64,000 nt of DNA, taken from positions 99,547,698 to 99,611,697 of the forward strand of contig CM024758.1 in NCBI GenBank assembly GCA_014218235.1, given 5' to 3'. Positions 1 to 11,400 of this stretch are shown here, one piece after another. Position 1 is the stretch's first letter. The number at the start of each line of letters is the position of its first letter. Under the pieces are notes generated by a model, which made no database searches, was not told the DNA's origin, and saw only the letters and a program-made list of their open reading frames with translations. Origin of the DNA: Colocasia esculenta (taxonomy: Eukaryota > Streptophyta > Magnoliopsida > Alismatales > Araceae). The translations under genes were made by a program, and so were the position numbers.

Positions 1-421
1 TAGACTCATTCTTTGCTTCGGCATACAGGTTTAGTAGGTGATACACCTTTGGAGGAGACCGTGGAGAGTGACTCCGAGCGCGGGGAGTAGCTCGGCGGAG
101 TTGTAGTTGTGACATTTTGACTTCCATCGTATGTAAATTGAGGCATTGTAATAGAAACACTATGTATTTGTGGACAACTACGTATTTGAATTTAGTACTT
201 CATTATGTGGACTTTATTTCTTTTAATTGTCATGGGATCATGTATGTTAAATGTGGATGATGAAATGAAATGAAAGACCTTGTTCTTTTACTTCCGCTAC
301 TCTGTATCTATATTTGTGTGTATCTCAATCATGTGATAGCGTTTGGTAAATGCCCCACTATGATACGTTCACTATACTGACGTGGGTTGGTAAACCGTAC
401 CGGTATAATAAGGGTCGTCAC
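1..421. mobile_element. End of an unassigned LTR inserted into chromovirus G0
   Basis: The block ends at 421 with GGGTCGTCACA. The next base resumes inside the integrase C-terminal coding sequence of G0, so this is a separate insertion and not G0's own LTR. It shows no resemblance to G0's 5' LTR at 15051-17514. Read on the minus strand it would begin TGTGACGACCC, a common start for plant Ty3/gypsy LTRs. Orientation and target duplication cannot be settled because the other end lies outside the window. Confidence 0.5.
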
Positions 422-563
422 AAATTTAACAATAAGATACTGACCTGTAAACAATTCTGGATACTGGTTTTGATAGCATCTTCTAATTCCCATGTTGCTT
501 CTTCTTGTCCTCGCCTATTCCATTGATCTTCAATAATGGAACTCCCTTATTCCGTATTGCTTA
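422..563 (-). pseudogene. G0 integrase C-terminal/chromodomain-like end
   Basis: Reverse translation gives IRNKGVPLLK, then after a frameshift EEATWELEDA, then in a third frame YPELFTGQYLIVKF. This is the usual tail of plant chromovirus integrases (a short chromodomain-like module ending in a YPELF-type stretch). Coding similarity runs right up to 422, where the next LTR begins, so the C-terminus is cut off. It rejoins the integrase at 8227 once E1 and its GCTTA duplication are removed. Confidence 0.7.
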
Positions 564-1786
564 TGTTAGGATCGAATGGTGGATGGATCAGATCTAGAAG
601 GGGGGGGGGGGGGGGGGGTTGAATAGATCTAACACCAATAATGCGGAAGCTCAAGCAATTCAAAATTACTTCGAATCAGAGATCAATTCACCAAAGAATT
701 TACTGATCTGAAGTGTGATTAGAGTGTGTGAGCAAATCAATTAGTAGTGTGAGCGAAAACCCTATGCATGCATCTAGCGAGATACAAAGGCAAACCACAA
801 TTCAAACCACTACACAGAGGATTTTTAGGTGGTTCGAAAATCACCTCCAATGACTCCTACGTCCACTCCTCACACAGTGAGGCCACACTACTCAAAACCT
901 TGAGTACAACTCACACTGAGCACGACGACTCCAAACACCCTTGAGCACGACGACTCAAGAAACAACCGGAGCACGACGACTCCAAACCCTTTGAGTACAA
1001 TGACTCAAAGAAAAACCCGGAGATAGATATGACGATCTACTCCACAAACCACTTATATTACGACGACTCACAAGCACTTGAGCACAACGGCTCAAAACGG
1101 AGCACTACGACTCCAAACCTTTGGACCACGAAAGATCCAAGTTCTGCTAGAACAGCTCAATTAGAGAATAGATCCTCTAGCCTGATATATCTCAATACAA
1201 TGATAAAAATAGAACAAACAAAATTAAGTGATCTGTGTAGAACACATACACAGATCACACAATGAAAACCTGGATGAACACTCCAAGAAAATAAATGAAA
1301 TAGATGTGACTTGGATGTTCCTTGATGAAGAAGACTTGCAGAAGCTTGGATTGAAGATGCTTGAAGGAATTCGTTGGAGATCTTCTTCAATCCACGATGC
1401 TCTGCTTCACTGGCATCCGGATTGCCAGTTCTTCTTCTTCCTTTGCTTCTCTTCTGCTCCTCAATCTGATGGCGCTGCTCTGCTCCCTTTATGGATGCAG
1501 ATACTTTATCCTCTCTCTCTTCTCTTCTCTTCTTCTTCACGTTCTCCTTCCAAACAGCACTGCTCTGTTCCCCTTTTCCTTCCTGCAGTTGCCACACCCT
1601 TTTCTGGAGATGTCTGGTCTCTCTCCTAGTGGGGATCCTTGGAGTACAGAAAACATGGGTATTTATAGCCCCATATGTCCATAAGAAGCCTTGGAGTACG
1701 TGGGCACAAAACCCTAGGTCAAATCCCCTAATTCCCAAGCAGCCACGTGTCCAGACAAAATCATGATTTTGAGTTTCAGCCGGAGT

Positions 1787-2040
1787 GTGTCGACACTACT
1801 TCAGAGTGTGTCGACACACTGTCCCAAACTGGCAGAATTGGTTCTCTGGGAAGGGTCACTAGTGTCAACACTACTTCAGACAGTGTCGACACACTGTCCC
1901 ATTTTGCAAAACTGTTCTTCTGGGACTGAGACTAGTGTCGACACACTTGATCCTGTGTCGACACCACTTGACTATTTCTTCTTCATTTTGCCTTAGGGTT
2001 TGAAACACTATGTCGACACCAGTAAGGGGTGTGTCGACAC
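1787..2040. repeat. Paired GTCGAC palindrome array in E1 3' LTR
   Basis: Eight sites of the form GTGTCGACAC start (at the GTCGAC core) at 1789, 1810, 1863 (decayed to GTCAAC), 1885, 1937, 1957, 2012 and 2033. Within pairs the step is 21, 22, 20 and 21 bp. Pair to pair it is 74, 74 and 75 bp. The array lies about 300-550 bp from the LTR's 5' end, so in U3. Confidence 0.9.
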
Positions 2041-2189
2041 TACCAAATTTCTATATACATCTGCAAAATTAACACATAAATCATTAGTACAAGATATTAT
2101 CATTAAAATATGAGATATTAAATATCAAAAACATGTTGTTGAAGCATTATTGTGATATGTATAGAAAGTACAACATGTTCAACATATCT

Positions 2190-2275
2190 TCATCAAAATC
2201 ACAATATGTCATCATTAAAATCAAGTATGTCATCATTAAAATCACAATATGTCATCATCAAAATCAAAATATGAG
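2190..2275. repeat. Short tandem repeat in E1 LTR (CATCATTAAAATCA type)
   Basis: About four imperfect units of 20-24 bp combining CATCATTAAAATCA or CATCATCAAAATCA with AATATGT or AGTATGT. The same array occurs at about 8070-8160 in the other E1 LTR, so it predates the insertion. Confidence 0.75.
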
Positions 2276-2337
2276 TGATGTTCATTGGATATCATTAAAA
2301 TACAACTTTAAGAAATTCCAAAACACACTCAACAACA

Positions 2338-2354
2338 CAATCTCCCCCTTTTTG
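2338..2354 (-). other. E1 polypurine tract
   Basis: On the minus strand AAAAAGGGGGAGATTG directly precedes the 3' LTR. This A-rich then G-rich tract is the usual plus-strand primer of SIRE/Maximus copia elements, and with the PBS it fixes the orientation. Confidence 0.85.
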
Positions 2355-3040
2355 ATGATGACAAAACCTATGCACAATCTCCAATATCTTGACTCCCTTG
2401 ACTGCAACAACTCCCCTTGACCATATGCACCCTTTGAACTTTCTCCTCCTAGACCTAGAGACCTTTCTCCCCCTAGACACCTTTCTCCCTTAGAGACCTT
2501 TCTCTTCCTTTTTGATAGCATCAAAAGATAGATAAGAGAGAGAAACAAAGATTGTAGGAGATCAAGAAATGAAATGTAGGAAATGAATGTTCAGAAATGA
2601 TCAAAATAAGTGAGGCAAAGTGATATTGACATATGAGAGAAATTATTGTGTTTTTGTTATTGTGCAACAAAGTTTAATCACAAAGACACACTCAACACAA
2701 AGTGTAGCAAAGTATAATGATCTGAATGTGGTTTAAATAATGATGCAAATGTGAAATAAAGTGACCTATATGAGTGAGCAAAAATATTTAACAAGGATGT
2801 TAGGAGCTTTAAGTTAACACACTGTGAAAATAATATGTCTAAACTCAGTATACATGAACTTTATTAAGGTCTTAAGCTTTTCTACCTGTCTTGATTTGTT
2901 TTCATTTTGAACTGGGAAAGAATATAAGAATAAATTAGTTAAATCTCACTTTTCAGTGCAAGAGATCACATTGATCAGATGCAAGACCTCTTGATTACTC
3001 AGTGGTTAACTTTCATTATCTTATACAGAGTTGAAAATTT

Positions 3041-3100
3041 GATTTTCACTTTTTGACGCGAATAAATCACTTTTTAGGTGAAATGATCGGTTACTCAGTG
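3041..3100 (-). other. GTAACC...CGTCAAA module, E1 copy
   Basis: On the minus strand CTGAGTAACCG is followed about 30 nt later by CGCGTCAAAAAGTG. A further CTGAGTAATC lies at about 2993-3002 and another CGTCAAAAG at about 3157-3165, so the module is partly duplicated. The same module is seen in E2, in C1 (weaker) and in the unrelated element E3. Confidence 0.6.
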
Positions 3101-3503
3101 GTTCAAGAATTTGCATTGCTCTGTTTGTATCTTTCCAAATTGTGATCATTTTCTTTTGACGTTTTTGCAGGAATATGTTTGCTTTGACCAGAAAAGACAT
3201 GACTACGAATTTAGAGAAATTATTCTTAACATGTGGTAAAATTAAGCTTAAACATGCATATGTTGAATAGTAAAGCCACTTATGTGCCTACAAGTATTTT
3301 GCAAATCATTTTAAAAACATTAGTATTAAGATTGCTTAACCTTGAAATAATACTGAATCTTTGAAATTAAACTAATGCACAATGAGTTTAGGTTCAATGA
3401 TTAATTCTCTCATAAGAAAATAGCACAATGACTCAAAAATTTTGATAATTGGGGCTCAATATAGACAACAAATGTCAAGAGAAATGAGTGAAGAATAGAC
3501 AAT

Positions 3504-3570
3504 AACTCCCCCTCAACAAATACTCCCCCTCAACAAATACTCCCCCTCAACAATACTCCCCCTCAACATT
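3504..3570 (-). repeat. Four tandem polypurine-tract-like repeats
   Basis: Four 17-bp units of ACTCCCCCTCAACAAAT type lie head to tail. On the minus (sense) strand each reads GTTGAGGGGGAGT, close to the element's own polypurine tract. They sit about 1.2 kb upstream of the 3' LTR and could act as extra plus-strand primers; that role is inference. Confidence 0.8.
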
Positions 3571-3584
3571 GCATAAAGGAATCT

Positions 3585-3673
3585 TGATGCTTGGCGGAGA
3601 CATACTCACGCATAGTGACAGTGTCCAGACAAGCCTGACTTGTCTTTCTTCAAATCACCATTTGATATACCAA
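3585..3673 (-). other. Conserved 3' hairpin segment, E1 copy a
   Basis: In sense orientation the segment begins TTGGTATATCAAATGGTGA and contains GACAAG-TCAGG-CTTGTC (plus-strand arms 3628-3633 and 3639-3644). It then has TATGCGTGAG...CTCCGCCAAG. Outer CTTGG/CCAAG and inner GCGTGAG/CTCCGC arms can also pair, giving a closed three-stem fold. Related copies are at 4017-4106, 25089-25185 and 32112-32215. Confidence 0.7.
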
Positions 3674-4016
3674 GAATGCCAATGCAATGTGAGAGTGATG
3701 AATTTATGTGCAAGAAGATTTGTCAATAAACTGAATGGGAGTGTTGATAAATCAGATATGAAAGAATATTTCTCCAGCATTTCACTCAAAGATTCTTTTG
3801 ACTCACTTCCCCATAAGATAGCATGATATGAAATGATCATTTAAGCAGTTCAGATATGTTCATTCCAAACAGTTGCACAGAAATAATATGAACATTTTGT
3901 ACTTTTTTTTAAAATTTAAAATTACTCCCCTAATATGTGCATGGAATGAAAAAGCTAACAAGCAATTCACACATGATTATGCACACAATTAGCTTTAAGC
4001 ATAACATGACTTCTGG

Positions 4017-4106
4017 TACTTGGCGGAGTACGTTACTCACGCATAATGATAGCTTCCAAATAAGCATAACTTATTTTTCCACATGTCATCATTTGATATA
4101 CCAAAA
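4017..4106 (-). other. Conserved 3' hairpin segment, E1 copy b
   Basis: This second copy in the same element has the central hairpin changed on both arms, AATAAG-TTATG-CTTATT (plus-strand arms 4059-4064 and 4070-4075). Pairing is therefore preserved where the sequence is not. The flanking TTGGTATATCAAATG and GCGTGAG...CTCCGCCAAG words are kept. Confidence 0.7.
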
Positions 4107-4421
4107 AGTCAAAGCTGTTGATATGCACACAGAATCATGGGCACAATAAGCAAGCATGATAACACAAACATTATTCCAAAAGTTAAAACACAAAGTTATT
4201 GTTGGGAGTAGCATCAGAACACATTTTTCATGTTCAGATAAAAATCAAACATCATTTCAATTCAGGCAATTCAAATTTGAAATGATAAAGAAGTTTTACC
4301 TGAATGAACTTCAATTGCTTTTCAAAGATTTTACCTGTGTTCTCTAATCATTTCTTGCCTTGCACAGCCAATATCTTGAATCCATTACAATGTATGGCTG
4401 CAAGACTCCTCAGCTTGCTGA

Positions 4422-6274
4422 TCAAGCTGGTTTTGGGACCCACACTTGCTTGAGTCCTGCAATGAAATCAATGTTAGAATGCAATAAAGATTTCTGAATC
4501 CAAAGTGATTTTATTTTAGTATAGATGCATTTCTTTCATTGATAGAACTATTAGCAGAATTAGTTCCAGATTTTTTTGCCTTGCTCAATGCATCTATGTT
4601 TTCATGAAGTTTTCTAATTTTTGGATTTTTAATATAAGCAGAAACAGAATGATTTTGTGCAACATTTCTATGCCTATACACATGGAATTTCTGAACATTT
4701 TCAGTATGAACATGATATTTATTCCTGTGTGTATGAGCATATGTATTAGACTGGAATTTCTGAGCATGCACAACAAAATCATTTCTATACCAACAGTCCC
4801 TAGAAATGTGACCAACTTTATGACAATGAAAGCATTGGACTGATTCGACATGTTATTGAAATGTTGATTTGATTTCTACTCCAGCAATGTTTGCAAGATG
4901 ACCAGGTTTATTGCAGTTAAAGCAAATGAGAGTATTTCTTACCTGGTACTTACCTCGGCATGTATGCATTTTCTGGAATCTCATTTTCATGTGAGGAGAC
5001 TTACCATGAGGAGAAGGAGGTGCCTTTTGGTGGCTCTTGACATGATGTAAATTTGGAACTTGCCTTAGAGCTTTTTGAACTGATGGAGGAAGTAGATGAA
5101 TCTTCTTGACAGTAGCAATTTTCTTTTTCTTGTCTGTTTTTGAACAAGAACTTTCACTAGTTTTTCATTAGAATTAGCAGAGTTCTTGTTTGCATCAGCT
5201 TTAACAAATGTTAATTTTATTTTTTTTCATTTTTCTTATCTTTCACAGAAGCAAGACTTGTGTATTTAGTATTCTTTCAATTCATGTTGAAGCTTCTGTT
5301 TTTCAGCTTTTAATGCAACAACTTCTTTTTCTGAAATTTGAAGCTTGTTTAGCATGACATCTAAACCATTTTTCATCTTGTTCTTTTCATTTTCAATTGA
5401 GCAATTTGTTTTTCCAAATCAGCAATTTTATTACTTAAATTGCTACATCATTGTCCAATGGTTTGTCATGCAACAAGCATTCAATCTTCCTTTTTAGATG
5501 ACTATTTTCTTCAACAAGTTGTTTGCATCTTTCATTTATTGATGATCATGAGCCATGTTAGAAATCTGTTTGTTTAATTAATCATTATCAAATTTGAAGT
5601 TTTCATTGAGATCAATCAATTTTTCATTTTCATCTTTCAAATCACATTTTCAAATTCCACTGTTCATGATCTTCTTTTAACTTGGACAACTTGTTTTCAC
5701 AAATTTTGATTTTATCTTTCAGACTTTCTTTTTCAGAATTCAGTTTCTGAACTTCACCTTTCAAATTCTCATTTTCTTGTGAAGATCTTATCATTGTTTT
5801 GGAGCAATTCAGTGTATTTTTCAAATTTTCACTTTCTTTATGGCAATGTTTTAAAGTCTTTTTCAATTCATTATTTTTACTGTTCAGCTTTACATTAAGA
5901 TTTTGTATCTTTTCACAGAATTCAATCAATCTATCATGAGACATTCCTTCATCTTTATCAGAATCAGAGTTAGAATATATAGATGAGTCTAGAATGGATG
6001 TACCTGACCTTGTAGACCCATTTGATTTCTTGTGTTTTGAAGAGGATGAAGAATGCTCTGAGCTATTAGAGTGTGCAGTGAGAGACACAACCTTCTGAAT
6101 TGTTGATTTTCTGGATTCATTGAGGCTCTTCTTTGCCATAAAGTACTTGTGAATTACTTTTGCTCCTTTTCTTTGTGCTTCCTTTGAAAAACCTGATGAA
6201 AGTGAGACTGGGGATTTCTCTGAATTATAACAGGAATTCATGCAGATTAAAGAGATTTCCATTCCATTAATCAA
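4422..6274 (-). pseudogene. E1 gag (copia), degenerate
   Basis: Structural capsid/nucleocapsid protein of a SIRE/Maximus-type element. The frame opens near 6274, about 170 nt after the PBS, and its first 210 codons are open. The sequence is Ser/Lys/Glu-rich with coiled-coil-like heptads (KLNSKNNELKKTLKHC). Two zinc knuckles follow near 4925-4785: CFNCNKPGHLA, whose last cysteine is gone, and CFHCHKVGHISRDC, which is complete (C-x2-C-x4-H-x4-C). After a His-rich tail the frame ends in WVPKPA and TGA at 4422-4424. Several frameshifts lie between 4840 and 5640, so no full-length protein is made. Confidence 0.8.
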
Positions 6275-6441
6275 AACTCAAAAATTATTAGATCTAATCA
6301 CAGTGAATCAATGTAACAAGGAATTAGATCTAACAATGAGTGGTTAACCTGCAGAGACAGTGAAAGATCAAGCAAATAGTTCAAGCAATTAACACAGAGA
6401 TCAAACAAAAGCAATCAAATCAGATCAGTAACAGACATTAA

Positions 6442-6456
6442 CCTTCTCTGATACCA
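6442..6456 (-). other. E1 primer binding site (initiator Met tRNA type)
   Basis: The minus strand reads TGGTATCAGAGAAGG two bases inside the 5' LTR (which ends at 6459 on this side). TGGTATCAGAG complements the 3' end of plant initiator tRNA-Met. Confidence 0.85.
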
Positions 6457-6458
6457 AT

Positions 6459-8221
6459 TGTTAGGATCGATGGGTGGATGGATCAGATCTGAGGGGGGGG
6501 GGTTGAATAGATCTAACACCAATTAATGCGGAAGCTCAAACAATTCAAAATTACTTCGAATCAGAGATCAATTCACCCAAACAATTTACTGATCTAAAGT
6601 GTGATTAAGTGTGTGAGCAAATCAATTAGTAGTGTGAGCGAAAACCTATGCATGCATCTAGCGAGATACAAGGCAAACCACAATTCAAACCACTACACAG
6701 AGGATTTTTAGGTGGTTCGGAAATCACCTCCAGTGACTCCTACGTCCACCCCTCACACAGTGAGGCCACACTACTCAAAGCCTTGAGTACAACTCACACT
6801 GGAGCACGACGACTCCAAACACCCTTGAGCACGACGACTCAAGAAACAACCGGAGCACGACGACTCCAACCCTTTGAGTACAGTGACTCAAAGAAAACCC
6901 AGGAGATAGATACGACATCTACTCCATAAACCACTTATGAGTACGACGACTCACAAGCACTTGAGCACAACGGCTTAAAATCGGAGCACTACGACTTCAA
7001 ACCTTTGGACCACGAAAGATCCAAGTTCTGCTAGAACAAGCTCAGTTAGAGAATAGATCCTCTAGCCCGATTTATCTCAATACAATGATAAAAATAGAAC
7101 AAACAGAATTAAGTGATCTATGTAGACACATACACAGATCACACAATGAAACCTGGATGAACACTCCAAGAAAATAAATGAAATAGATGTGACTTGGATG
7201 TTCCTTGATGAAGAAGACTTGCAGAAGCTTGGATTGAAGATGCTTGAAGGAATTCGTTGGAGATCTTCTTCAATCCACGATGCTCTGCTTCACTGGCATC
7301 CGGATTGCCAGTTCTTCTTTTTCCTTTGCTTCTCTTCTGCTCCTCAATCTGATGGCGCTGCTCTGCTCCCTTTATGGATGCAGATACTTTATCCTCTCTC
7401 TTCTTCTCTTCTCTTCTTCTTCACGTTCTCCTTCCAAATAGCACTGCTCTGCTCCCCTTTTTCCTTCCTGCAGCCGTCACACCCTTTCTGGAGATGTCTG
7501 GTCTCTCTCCTAGTGGGGATCCTTGGAGTACAATAAAATGGGTATTTATAGCCCCATATGTCCATAAGAGCCTTGGAGTACGTAGGCACAAACCCTAGGT
7601 CAAATCCCCTAATTCCAGCAGCCACGTGTCCAGACAAAATCACGATTTTGAGTTTCAGACGGAGTGTGTCGACACTACTTCAGAGTGTGTTAACACACTG
7701 TCCCAACTGGCAGAATTGGTTCTCTGGGAAGGGTCACTAGTGTCGACACTACTTCAGGCAGTGTCGACACACTGTCCTATTCTGCAAAACTGTTCTTCTG
7801 GGAACTGAGACTAGTGTCGACACCACTTGATTCTGTGTCGACACCACTTGACCATTTCTTCTTCTTCATTTTGCCTTAGGGTTTGAAACACTGTATCGAC
7901 ACCAGTAAGGGGTGTGTCGACACTACCAAGACAAAATCTGTATACACCTGCAAAATTAACACATAAATCATTAGTACAAGATATTATCATTAAAATATGA
8001 GATATTAAACATCAAAAACATGTTGTTTAAGCATTATTGTGATATGTATAGAAAGTAAACATGTTCAAATATCATCATCAAAATCACAATATGTCATCAT
8101 TAAATCAAAGTATGTCATCATTAAAATCACAATATGTCATCATCAAAATCAAAGTATGAGTGATGTTCATTGGATATCATTAAAAACAACTTTAGGAAAT
8201 CCAAACACACTCAACCCAACA
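6459..8221 (-). repeat. E1 5' LTR
   Basis: This 1763-bp partner of 564-2337 has the same order of G tract (about 6491), ACGACGACTC repeats, CT-rich block and palindrome array. The target duplication GCTTA follows at 8222-8226. Substitutions and small indels separate the two LTRs, so the insertion is not recent. Confidence 0.93.
7666..7922. repeat. Paired GTCGAC palindrome array in E1 5' LTR
   Basis: Cores start at 7668, 7689 (GTTAAC), 7742, 7763, 7816, 7837, 7895 (ATCGAC) and 7916. Every pair is 21 bp apart. Pair steps are 74, 74 and 79. The decayed sites are CpG-to-TpG/CpA changes, as expected from methylation-driven mutation. Confidence 0.9.
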
Positions 8222-8226
8222 GCTTA

Positions 8227-9290
8227 ATCTTTTGGTCGAGGATTTGCCAGGTTTCTCTTCATACACCAGATTTCCTTGTAATTCTAGATTCTGATATTCA
8301 ATTACATGTTCTAGATCATAAACATATTTTTGTAACATTGACACATGGAAGATGTCATGTACATTGGACAATTGGGTGGTAGTGCTAGTTGATATGTCAT
8401 TTCCCCAACTCTTCTTAATATCTCAAATGGTCGAATGTATCTGGACTAAACTTTCCTTTAATTCCAAATCTCTTGATTCCTCTTCGAGGTGACACTTTGA
8501 GAAAACATGAGCTCCTTGTTGAAATTTCAGCTCTCTTCTTCATCGATTAGCATAACTTTTCTATCGATCTTGAGCGGCTTTCATTCAGTCTTGTACCAAC
8601 TTTATAATTTATGTGGTTTCTTGTATCATTTCAGGTCTAAGAATGTGTGATTCCTTCATTCAGTCCAACATAGCGTTGATCTGCACTGTCGGCCATATAA
8701 AGCTTCAAATGGTGCCATTTGAATTGTAGACTGATAACTGTTGTTATAAGTAAATTTCATGATAGCTAGATGGTACCTCCAGTCATTTCCAAATTCTAAA
8801 ACGCAGGCACGACACATATCTTCAATAATTTGATTCACCCATTCTGTTTGTCCATCAGTTTGAGGATGAGCTAATGTCGTACTAAATTTCAACTTAGTTC
8901 CCAGTGCATCTTGTAGTTCTCTCCAAAAGTGTGAAGTAAATCTTGCATCTCTGTCAGAAATGATATCCTTTGGAATTCCATGTAACCGAACAATTTCTTT
9001 TAATATGAAGCTGCTAATACATTGACAGACCATTTTGTCTTGATAGCCAGGAAATGAGCTGACTTTGTGAGTCGATCAATTATTACCCATATCGCATCAT
9101 ATCCATTATGTATTCTAGGTAATCCCACAATAAAGTCCATGCCAACACTATCCCTCTTCCACTCTGGTATCTCAAGGGGTTTTAGTTTCCCTGTTGGTTT
9201 CTGGTGTTCAACCTTGATTTTCTGACATATTAAGCATCTAGCAATAAAATCCACAATATCTTTCTTCATGTTACACCACCAAAATTTTCT
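8227..9290 (-). pseudogene. G0 integrase
   Basis: Retroviral-type integrase that would insert the element cDNA. The minus strand shows the end of an HHCC zinc region (RCLICQKIKVEHQKP), then the catalytic core: first Asp in GMDFIVGLPR, second in IISDRDARFTSHFW, Glu in HPQTDGQTEWVNQ. The family usually has QTER, so the Arg after Glu is changed to Trp. A frameshift near 9010-9030 splits the core into frames at 9000-9269 and 8656-9033. The GPY/F region toward 8227 is broken by stops. E1 separates this part from the tail at 422-563. Confidence 0.85.
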
Positions 9291-9639
9291 TTAGATCTTG
9301 ATACATCTTGACAGCTCCCGGATGAATATATAATGTGCCCGATGAGCTTCCTCTAATACTTGTTTCTTAATTACTGATTATCTGGTATGCATAATCTGTT
9401 TCGGAACCGAAGATTTCCATGAGAATCTTCATTAAAATCAAGTTTGGAATTCAGTTTTCTCTAATTTCTACCAATGTAGGGTCATTGTCTTGTTGTTCCC
9501 CAATTTGCCTTAAAAAATCCGATTGCACTTTCAGGTTAACAATCATAACTTTGTCTTCTTGTGGTTTATCTTTCAAACTCATGTGGAGAATTCTTCAAAA
9601 GTTCCATTCTTTGACTTGTAAATGAAATTTCTGCCATGG

Positions 9640-10040
9640 GGTCCTACTGAGAGCATCAGCTATAGTATTGCCTTTCCAGGATGGTATTCATTTTAAAATC
9701 ATAATTCTTGATATATTCCACCCATCTTCTTGTCTCATATTCAACTCTTTCTGTGAAAATAAATATTTCAAACTTTTATGATCAAGTACACTATGAATTG
9801 ATTATCATACAAATAGTGTCTCCATAGATTTAGAGCAAAAATTACCGCTGGTAGTTCCAAATCATGTACTGGGTAATTTTTCTCATGATCTTTAATTGTC
9901 AAGATGCATAGGCAATAACTTTTCCTTCTTGCTCAAAACACATCCTAACCCGATATTTGCGCATCGGTCTAGACTTCAAATGTTTTTCCTTCTACTGGTA
10001 AGGCCAGAATTGGTGCGATGATAAGCACTCCTTTAATTTC
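9640..10040 (-). pseudogene. G0 RNase H, heavily broken
   Basis: Short reverse-strand pieces match the gypsy RNase H pattern in several frames: a DHEKNYPVHDLELPAV-like stretch, LWRHYLYDNQF and YHPGKA. This lies between RT and integrase as expected. Many stops; no frame longer than about 60 codons survives. Confidence 0.6.
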
Positions 10041-10890
10041 TGAAATGCATGTTCACAGCTCTCACTCCATTTAAATATAGTTCCCTTCCGGTTAATTGTG
10101 TAAGGGGTGAAGCAATTCTGGAGAATCTCTGACAAATCGCCGATAATAACTAGCCATACCTAGAAAACTTCTAATTTCAGTAATGTTTTAAGACTGTTCC
10201 CACCTCTGAATAGCTTCAATTTTGGAGGAGTCCACTGGCAATCCTTCTCTAGAAATGACATGTCCTAAAAATATTACTTATTCCAACCAAAGTTCACACT
10301 TACTAATTTTGCATACAACTTATGATCTCGTAGCAATTGTAAAGTGACCTGTAAGTGTGCTTCATGTTTTTCCATACTCTTAGAATAAATCAATATATCA
10401 TCAATGAATACAACACAAACTGATTCAAATATGACCTGAATACATCATTCATCAGTCGCATGAAAGCAGCAGGTGCATGGGTCAATCCAAACGGCATCAC
10501 TACAAATTCGTAATGCCCATATCTACTTTGAAAAGCGTCTTATGAATATCTCCTTCCTAAATTCTCATTGATGATACCCAGATCTAAGATCAATCTTTAA
10601 AAAATATTGGGCTCCAAACAATTAATCAAATAAATCATCAATCATAGGAAGTGGTATTTATTTTTAGTTGTTAATTGATTCAACTGTCTATAGTCTATGC
10701 ATATCGCATAGTCCCATCCTTCTCTTAACAAACGTACTGGAGCACCCCATGGAGATGTATTGGGTCTAATGAATCCTTTCTCCATTAATTCCATCATTGC
10801 CTTTTTAATTCTTTCAATTCTTCCACGACATTCGATAAGGTGTTCTTGAATTGGTGTGGCTCCAAGAACCATTCAATTAGAAATTCACTT
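10041..10890 (-). pseudogene. G0 reverse transcriptase
   Basis: RNA-directed DNA polymerase of a Ty3/gypsy element. The longest open piece (10642-10872) reads EKGFIRPNTSPWGAPV followed by CIDYRQLNQLTTKNKYHFL, the N-terminal fingers of chromovirus RTs. The VKKKDG motif is altered to LREGWD. The catalytic box is recoverable at about 10390-10430 as VVFIDDILIYS, with both aspartates present. Frameshifts between 10440 and 10640 separate the two parts. Confidence 0.8.
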
Positions 10891-11059
10891 CTCTACTAGG
10901 TGGTAATCCAGGTAGTTCCTCAAGAAATACATCAGGAAAATCTTTTACTACCAAAATATCTTTCAATCCTATAGTATTCTGATTCATTATTGTCACGGAC
11001 GCTAGATATCCTTGACACCCTCTTTGTACCAACTTGCATGCTTTAACTGACAATCAGGA

Positions 11060-11400
11060 AAAACGTTACTTACTTGCTTTAAATGACAATCCAAATTCGC
11101 ATGGGTGTTAGATAGCCAATTTTCCCCAAGATTACGTCATAATCCCATATCTCAAGGCATATCAAATCACCCGAGAAATTATGTTCTTTAATTAGAATTT
11201 GACTGGCAGGGTAATATTCTTTGAGTTTCTTACCATTGCTAAGAGGAGTCTTAACTTCTAGTTTTACAGGTAGTGGAACTGATTGTATTCCTAAAGATTT
11301 AGCAAACTCTTGACTGATAAAGGAATGAGTAGCTTCTGAATCAAATAGAACATATGTAGGTTTGGAGTTCACTAAAAGTGTACCTTCAATAAGTTTGCCT
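11060..11400 (-). pseudogene. G0 aspartic protease
   Basis: Retropepsin-like domain that would cut the Gag-Pol precursor. The reading frame at 11079-11372 has YVLFDSEATHSFIS, where the family active site is DSGATHSF. The glycine of DSG is changed to glutamate, expected to inactivate it. WDYDVILGKIGYL downstream matches the usual MDVILGMDWL region. Gag coding follows upstream on the same strand. Confidence 0.78.

Larger units (their letters stand above)
564..2337 (-). repeat. E1 3' LTR
   Basis: This 1774-bp LTR matches 6459-8221 along its whole length. It has a long G tract at about 600-618, a region of short direct repeats built on the phrase ACGACGACTC (about 890-1110), a CT-rich part (1420-1620) and the GTCGAC palindrome array. 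Open reading frames of 60-193 codons across it are not similar to any protein family I recognise and are treated as chance. Confidence 0.93.
2355..4421 (-). other. E1 3' non-coding region
   Basis: These 2.1 kb between the gag stop and the polypurine tract contain no supported gene. They hold two copies of the conserved hairpin segment (3585-3673 and 4017-4106), one clear GTAACC/CGTCAAA module (3041-3100), four tandem purine-rich repeats (3504-3570) and polypurine-rich DNA at 2400-2515. Next to the gag stop (about 4330-4410) is a fragment reading DIGCARQEMI in reverse, which resembles the start of a copia protease (DSGCSRHMTG). Here the pol region has been deleted. Confidence 0.75.
564..8221 (-). 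mobile_element. E1: gag-only SIRE/Maximus-type copia element (TR-GAG-like), 7658 bp
   Basis: The element has two LTRs of 1774 and 1763 bp that start TGTTAGGATCG and end CAACA when read on the plus strand. It is flanked by GCTTA at 559-563 and 8222-8226. An iMet-type PBS lies beside the LTR at 6459 and a polypurine tract beside the LTR at 2337, fixing the minus-strand orientation. The 4.1-kb interior holds a degenerate gag and a long 3' non-coding region. There is no integrase, RT or RNase H. The gag-to-3' junction matches that of E2, so both belong to a non-autonomous family that moved after losing pol. Confidence 0.93.

Noticed and set aside
1..421. 3' LTR of G0
   Set aside because: No similarity to the G0 5' LTR, and G0 coding sequence continues to the boundary without a stop or polypurine tract.
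1157..1738. 193-codon reverse frame
   Set aside because: It lies in E1's LTR, in a CT-rich block; the partner LTR at 7189-7643 does not keep the same frame.
1787..2040. GTCGAC arrays as a CRISPR array or as SalI cloning artefact
   Set aside because: The repeats are 10-bp palindromes in a plant LTR without uniform spacers, and they recur with conserved spacing in many elements inside bounded insertions. Neither CRISPR nor vector sequence fits.
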